Positions 9,420 through 12,211 of a stretch of 12,211 nt of DNA are shown here, one piece after another; position 1 is the first letter of the stretch, and every line of letters begins with the position of its first letter. A program made the translations under genes and the position numbers. The notes beneath the pieces were generated by a model that was not told the DNA's origin, searched no databases, and saw only the letters and a list, made by a program, of their open reading frames with translations. Source of the stretch: an uncultured Lachnospiraceae bacterium (GTDB lineage: Bacteria > Bacillota > Clostridia > Lachnospirales > Lachnospiraceae); contig CAKRWX010000046.1 in assembly GCA_934418055.1 (NCBI GenBank), positions 1-12,211 of the forward strand, written 5' to 3'.

Positions 9420-9458
9420 AAGGGACCCCGTCGTAGATTTTCTATGGCGGGGTCTCTT
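9420..9458 (+). terminator. Intrinsic terminator after gyrA
   Basis: A long stem closes around a 3-nt TTT loop. GACCCCGTCGTAGA (9424-9437) pairs with TCTATGGCGGGGTC (9441-9454) with two G-T wobbles, and outer AAGG/TCTT pairing extends it to 9420-9458. The T tract after it is short (TCTTGCATT). It ends the dnaA/dnaN-gyrA block. A smaller bulged hairpin without a T-run (9384-9410) lies just before it. Confidence 0.8.
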
Positions 9459-9485
9459 GCATTATCCCTGGGAATCCTTTATGAT
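9457..9485 (+). promoter_or_regulatory. Probable promoter for the fumarase operon
   Basis: A -10 TATGAT at 9480-9485 lies 17 nt after a weak -35, TTGCAT (9457-9462, 3 of 6 consensus bases). The predicted start near 9492 leaves a 40-nt leader before the fumarase ATG at 9532. The -35 overlaps the last two bases of the gyrA terminator. The good -10 and spacing support it, but the weak -35 means an activator might be needed. Confidence 0.5.
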
Positions 9486-9531
9486 TAAATTTAAGAGAAA
9501 TATCGAAGAGACGAAGGAGGAGTCATCAGAT

Positions 9532-10374
9532 ATGCGATCAGTGAAAACAGAAGAGATCACCCGCCAGATCCGGGAAATGTGCATCGAAGCCAACCATTTC
9601 TTATCCCCGGACATGAAAGAGGTCTTTGACCAGGCGGTAAAAAAAGAAGAATCCCCTCTTGGCAGACAGATTCTGAATCAGCTGGAGGAAAATCTGAAAA
9701 TTGCAGGAGAAGATATGATTCCCATCTGCCAGGACACTGGAATGGCAGTGATTTTTATCAAAGTGGGCCAGGAAGTTCATTTTGAAGGCGGTTCTTTAAC
9801 CGATGCCATCAATGAGGGCGTCCGCCAGGGCTATGTGGACGGATATTTAAGAAAATCCGTGGTCCGTGACCCAATCGAGCGGGAAAATACCAAAGATAAT
9901 ACCCCAGCCATCATCCACTACGAGATCGTAGAAGGCGACCAGGTGGATATCACCGTAGCGCCAAAAGGTTTCGGAAGTGAAAATATGAGCCGGGTGTTCA
10001 TGTTAAAACCGGCAGACGGCATCGAGGGCGTCAAAGAAGCCATTTTAACGGCAGTCAAAGACGCAGGTCCCAACGCCTGTCCGCCTATGGTAGTCGGCGT
10101 CGGCATCGGCGGAACCTTCGAGAAATGTGCCCTGATGGCCAAACACGCCCTTACCAGAAATCTCCATGAGGTATCCCTGGTTCCTTATGTCCGTGACTTA
10201 GAGAAAGAGATGTTAGATAAAATCAATAACTTAGGCATCGGACCTGGCGGACTGGGCGGAAGAGTCACTGCATTTGCAGTAAACATCGAGACGTATCCGA
10301 CCCATATCGCGGGACTTCCAGTGGCAGTCAATATCTGCTGTCACGTGAACCGTCACGTACATTGTGTCATTTAA
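9532..10374 (+). CDS. fumA: Class I fumarate hydratase, alpha subunit
   Basis: This is the iron-sulfur half of a two-subunit class I hydro-lyase that interconverts fumarate and malate in the cytosol, using an oxygen-sensitive [4Fe-4S] cluster. The 280 residues match the alpha-subunit family. Likely cluster ligands, by conserved context, are Cys66 in ICQDTG, Cys183 in NACPPM and Cys270 in CHVNRH near the end. The segment GVGIGGTFEK follows the second of these. I chose the ATG at 9532 because AAGGAGG lies at 9514-9520. Upstream in-frame starts (an ATG at 9481 that overlaps the predicted -10, and a TTG-type start at 9457) lack a ribosome binding site and add non-family sequence. The beta subunit follows after 12 nt. 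An L(+)-tartrate dehydratase alpha subunit (TtdA type) is the main alternative, since the two families share these motifs. The symbol is given by function; naming varies between species. Confidence 0.87.
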   Translation: MRSVKTEEITRQIREMCIEANHFLSPDMKEVFDQAVKKEESPLGRQILNQLEENLKIAGEDMIPICQDTGMAVIFIKVGQEVHFEGGSLTDAINEGVRQGYVDGYLRKSVVRDPIERENTKDNTPAIIHYEIVEGDQVDITVAPKGFGSENMSRVFMLKPADGIEGVKEAILTAVKDAGPNACPPMVVGVGIGGTFEKCALMAKHALTRNLHEVSLVPYVRDLEKEMLDKINNLGIGPGGLGGRVTAFAVNIETYPTHIAGLPVAVNICCHVNRHVHCVI

Positions 10375-10386
10375 GGAGGGGAGAAC

Positions 10387-10941
10387 ATGGACAGACATAT
10401 TACTGCGCCGATCACCAAAGAAACGGCTAAAACACTACACGCCGGAGATTATGTATACATTACCGGAACCATCTACACCGCCAGAGACGCCGCCCACAAG
10501 CGGATGCAGGAGACGCTGCAGCGGGGCGAGGCCCTTCCACTGGAGATGAAGGAAAATGTGATCTATTACATGGGACCATCCCCAGCCAGAGAAGGCCGTC
10601 CCATCGGTTCTGCAGGTCCAACTACTGCCAGCCGTATGGACAAATACGCTCCGGAGCTTTTGGATCTGGGACTTGGCGCTATGATTGGCAAAGGAAAAAG
10701 AAGCCAGGCAGTTAAAGACGCCATTGTGAGAAATGGCTCTGTTTATTTTGCAGCAGTGGGCGGAGCAGGCGCGCTTCTTTCCAAATGTATTTTATCCAGT
10801 GAAGTGATCGCCTATGAGGATCTTGGAACCGAAGCTATCCGCAAACTGCAGGTAAAAGATTTCCCAGTGATCGTTGTGATCGATTCCGAAGGCAACAATC
10901 TCTATGAGACTGCTATTTTGGATTACAAACGGGAATCCTGA
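10387..10941 (+). CDS. fumB: Class I fumarate hydratase, beta subunit
   Basis: This is the C-terminal half of the split class I fumarase, which completes the active site with the alpha subunit. The 184-residue length is usual for the beta chain. Visible family motifs are GDYVYITGTIYTARDAAHKR at about 20-39, GPTTASRMD at 77-85 and the GKGKR loop at 101-105, regions that bind the substrate carboxylates in related hydro-lyases. A strong AAGGAGG at 10373-10379, which overlaps the end of the alpha gene, precedes the ATG at 10387. The 12-nt gap means co-transcription and matched expression of both halves. As with the alpha subunit, L(+)-tartrate dehydratase (TtdB) cannot be excluded by motifs alone; a fumarase is more likely in a Clostridia genome with no tartrate genes nearby. 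No frameshift or missing segment is seen. Confidence 0.87.
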   Translation: MDRHITAPITKETAKTLHAGDYVYITGTIYTARDAAHKRMQETLQRGEALPLEMKENVIYYMGPSPAREGRPIGSAGPTTASRMDKYAPELLDLGLGAMIGKGKRSQAVKDAIVRNGSVYFAAVGGAGALLSKCILSSEVIAYEDLGTEAIRKLQVKDFPVIVVIDSEGNNLYETAILDYKRES

Positions 10942-10980
10942 TAGAAAATCGAAAATAAGAAGTAGAAGGGATACAAAAGT

Positions 10981-11703
10981 ATGAATCGAATCGCCTATAT
11001 GGTGCTGCGCCATTTACCAATCGTTCCGTACTGGTTCTGGAAGATCGACCATATGGGAAAACGGCCGGATCAGTATCCAGAGCAGGAACGGTATGACTAT
11101 TTAAGAAATATCATCAAAACCATCAACAAAAATGGTCGGGTGACGGTAACGGGATATGGAGAAGAACATCTTCCTAAGAAAAATGGTTTTGTTCTGTTCC
11201 CGAATCACCAGGGATTTTTTGATATGTTGGCCATCATTGATACCTGTCCCAATCCATTGGGAGTCATTATCAAAAAAGAAGCCGCCAACTGGATCCTGGT
11301 GAAACAGGTACTGCGGCTTCTTGGAGGTATTCCAATGGATCGTTCCGATATCCGGGCATCCATGGAAGTGATCAAAGAGATGACCAGACAGGTAAAAGAA
11401 GGCAAAAATTATGTGATTTTTCCAGAAGGAACCAGAAGCCGCAAAGGCAATGAGCTGTTAGAGTTCAAAGCTGGAACCTTCAAAAGTGCCGTGAACGCCC
11501 AAAGTCCCATCGTTCCAGTTGCCCTGATCAACAGCTTCCGGCCTTTTGATATCTCTTCTATTAAGAAAGAGCAGGTAGAAGTCCATTATCTGGAACCTAT
11601 CTACCAGGAACAATATATGGGGTTAAAAACCAGAGAAATCGCAGATCTTGTACATGACCGGATCCAGGCAGAGATCAATCGCTGCTTAAATAAGGAGAAA
11701 TAA
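10981..11703 (+). CDS. PlsC-type 1-acyl-glycerol-3-phosphate acyltransferase
   Basis: This 240-residue protein belongs to the PlsC/AGPAT family, which moves a fatty acyl group onto lysophosphatidic acid to make phosphatidic acid, the membrane phospholipid precursor. The catalytic HX4D motif is NHQGFFD, with His76 and Asp81. GGIPMDRSD follows near 117, then the substrate-binding FPEGTRSR at 147-154, then the IVPVALI block near 178. The first 70 residues show only a short hydrophobic/aromatic N-terminus (LPIVPYWFWK) rather than a clear membrane span, so peripheral membrane attachment is likely. AGAAGGG at 10964-10970 serves the ATG at 10981. It starts 39 nt after the fumarase beta gene and may be read with it, although the functions are unrelated. 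The specific acyl acceptor cannot be decided from sequence, so I give no gene symbol. Confidence 0.88.
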   Translation: MNRIAYMVLRHLPIVPYWFWKIDHMGKRPDQYPEQERYDYLRNIIKTINKNGRVTVTGYGEEHLPKKNGFVLFPNHQGFFDMLAIIDTCPNPLGVIIKKEAANWILVKQVLRLLGGIPMDRSDIRASMEVIKEMTRQVKEGKNYVIFPEGTRSRKGNELLEFKAGTFKSAVNAQSPIVPVALINSFRPFDISSIKKEQVEVHYLEPIYQEQYMGLKTREIADLVHDRIQAEINRCLNKEK

Positions 11704-11733
11704 GCAGTTTTTGAAAAAAAATAAAAAAACTGG

Positions 11734-11762
11734 TTGACATTTGTATTTATATCATATATAAT
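11734..11762 (+). promoter_or_regulatory. Consensus sigma-A promoter for tRNA-Ser
   Basis: The -35 is a perfect TTGACA (11734-11739), the spacer is 17 nt, and the -10 is a perfect TATAAT (11757-11762). An A-rich tract lies just upstream (11713-11729), suitable as an UP element. The predicted start is near 11769, about 52 nt before the tRNA. A full 12-of-12 match fits a highly expressed stable RNA. Confidence 0.9.
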
Positions 11763-11820
11763 TGTCAATGCGTCTGAAACAAATACTGTTTTTGACAAAT
11801 CATATGGAAATAACAACTAC

Positions 11821-11908
11821 GGAGAAATACTCAAGAGGCCGAAGAGGCGCCCCTGCTAAGGGTGTAGGTCGGGCAACCGGCGCGAGGGTTCAAATCCCTC
11901 TTTCTCCG
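11821..11908 (+). tRNA. tRNA-Ser (anticodon GCU)
   Basis: The 88-nt sequence folds as a class II tRNA. The acceptor stem GGAGAAA pairs with TTTCTCC. The D stem is CTC/GAG, and the anticodon stem is CGCCC/GGGTG with one G-T pair. The anticodon loop CTGCTAA places GCT at 11855-11857, reading AGC and AGU serine codons. A long variable arm (GTCGG/CCGGC around GCAA) is the serine hallmark. The T arm is GAGGG-TTCAAAT-CCCTC and the discriminator base is G. CCA is not encoded, so it must be added after transcription. It has its own consensus promoter upstream and lies just before the presumed rRNA promoters. Confidence 0.97.
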
Positions 11909-11971
11909 CTTCATTTCCAAGTGATTATTTTTTTAACTCTAAATCAGAGGTTTAAAAAAAAATAAAAACTT

Positions 11972-11992
11972 TTGCTTGACAACAACAAGCAA
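11972..11992. repeat. Inverted repeat around the -35 of the first rrn promoter
   Basis: A perfect 7-bp inverted repeat, TTGCTTG (11972-11978) and CAAGCAA (11986-11992) with a 7-nt loop, overlaps the -35 TTGACA at 11976. It could be an operator-like dyad or simply chance in repetitive CAA-rich DNA. Confidence 0.4.
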
Positions 11993-12004
11993 GTATGATA
12001 AAAT
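11976..12004 (+). promoter_or_regulatory. Strong tandem promoter P1, probably rRNA operon
   Basis: TTGACA (11976-11981), a 17-nt spacer and TAAAAT (11999-12004), preceded by an A-tract (11953-11968) typical of UP elements. The transcribed leader contains two hairpins, at 12010-12031 (one mismatch) and 12033-12051 (perfect 7 bp, CGAACTT/AAGTTCG). The rRNA assignment is inferred from tandem strong promoters beside a tRNA and the leader that follows. Confidence 0.8.
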
Positions 12005-12073
12005 CAATACTCGCCTGGTAAGACAGGAGAGACGAACTTCAAGAAAGTTCGAAAAAATAAATAAAAAAAGTTG

Positions 12074-12102
12074 TTGACAAACAGCACAACATCTGATATA
12101 CT
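12074..12102 (+). promoter_or_regulatory. Strong tandem promoter P2, probably rRNA operon
   Basis: TTGACA (12074-12079), a 17-nt spacer and TATACT (12097-12102), with an A-rich tract (12051-12070) directly upstream. It lies 98 nt after P1 and points the same way. Tandem, near-consensus, A-tract-preceded promoters are characteristic of Firmicute rRNA operons. Confidence 0.83.
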
Positions 12103-12211
12103 AAACGAGTTGCTGCTGAGACAGACAACAACAAAGAACCTTGAAAATCAAAGATTGAACAGTATGTAAAACCCTGAAAATTCTAATAAAAAAGAGTCCT
12201 GGTTGGACATC
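12103..12211 (+). other. Probable rRNA operon leader, no gene seen
   Basis: No open reading frame or RNA gene can be recognised from the tRNA end to the window edge (11909-12211) apart from the two promoters. This last part contains AGAACCTTGAAAA at 12135-12147, resembling the boxA-like element of Firmicute rRNA leaders, and a small hairpin GTCC-N5-GGAC near the right edge. The conserved start of 16S rRNA (AGAGTTTGATC) is not present, so the gene itself would begin beyond the window. Confidence 0.55.

Noticed and set aside
10364..10549. Open frame of 61 codons at the fumarase alpha-beta junction
   Set aside because: It is out of frame with both subunits and almost entirely overlaps the beta gene, which has a strong ribosome binding site and clear family motifs.
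11705..11732. Terminator after the acyltransferase gene (CAGTTTTT paired with AAAAACTG)
   Set aside because: The stem is almost all A-T, the loop is 12 nt and no T-run follows; the A-tract is better read as an UP element for the tRNA promoter.
11792..11797. Second TTGACA just before the tRNA
   Set aside because: A -10 at the right distance would fall at the tRNA 5' end (AACTAC-like sequence) and start transcription inside the tRNA.
11762..11965. Open frame of 67 codons across the tRNA
   Set aside because: It is the tRNA-Ser gene and flanks read as protein.

Overview
This window is the chromosomal replication-origin region of a low-to-moderate GC Firmicute. It is most likely an anaerobic Clostridia of the Lachnospiraceae type. 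The evidence is the gene order rnpA-rpmH / oriC / dnaA-dnaN-yaaA-recF-gyrB-gyrA, the perfect AAGGAGG-type ribosome binding sites, the sigma-A promoters with 17-nt spacers, the 44-residue L34 protein, and the oxygen-sensitive two-subunit class I fumarase. No genus can be fixed from the sequence alone.

Layout. Bases 1-303 on the minus strand hold the 5' end of rnpA (cut by the window edge) and complete rpmH, both reading away from the origin. Bases 304-841 are non-coding. They carry the rpmH promoter, a cluster of DnaA boxes and the dnaA promoter. From 842 everything reads rightward: dnaA (842-2212); a second DnaA-box cluster followed by a candidate unwinding site (2213-2469); then a tight run of dnaN, yaaA (S4 domain), recF, gyrB and gyrA (2470-9373), ending at a strong hairpin terminator. 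A second transcription unit follows: the fumarate hydratase alpha and beta subunits and a PlsC-type acyltransferase (9532-11703). The last 500 bases are stable-RNA territory. They hold a consensus promoter, tRNA-Ser(GCU), and two tandem strong promoters with A-tract upstream elements leading into what looks like the leader of a ribosomal RNA operon whose 16S gene lies outside the window.

How the parts work together. DnaA binds the two box clusters flanking its own gene and opens the duplex. DnaN is the sliding clamp for the replisome, RecF acts in gap repair at stalled forks, and GyrAB relieves the supercoils ahead of the forks. RpmH, RnpA, tRNA-Ser and the presumed rRNA operon put translation genes at the high-dosage origin. 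The fumarase and acyltransferase genes are metabolic neighbours with no obvious role in replication.

I found no mobile element, CRISPR array, toxin-antitoxin or defence system, and nothing I would call a previously undescribed system. The points most worth a second look are the candidate DnaA-trio unwinding element before dnaN, the Gly at the GyrA quinolone-pocket position that is acidic in E. coli and B. subtilis, a possible attenuator in the dnaA leader, a terminator that overlaps the next promoter, and an inverted repeat around the -35 of the first presumed rRNA promoter.
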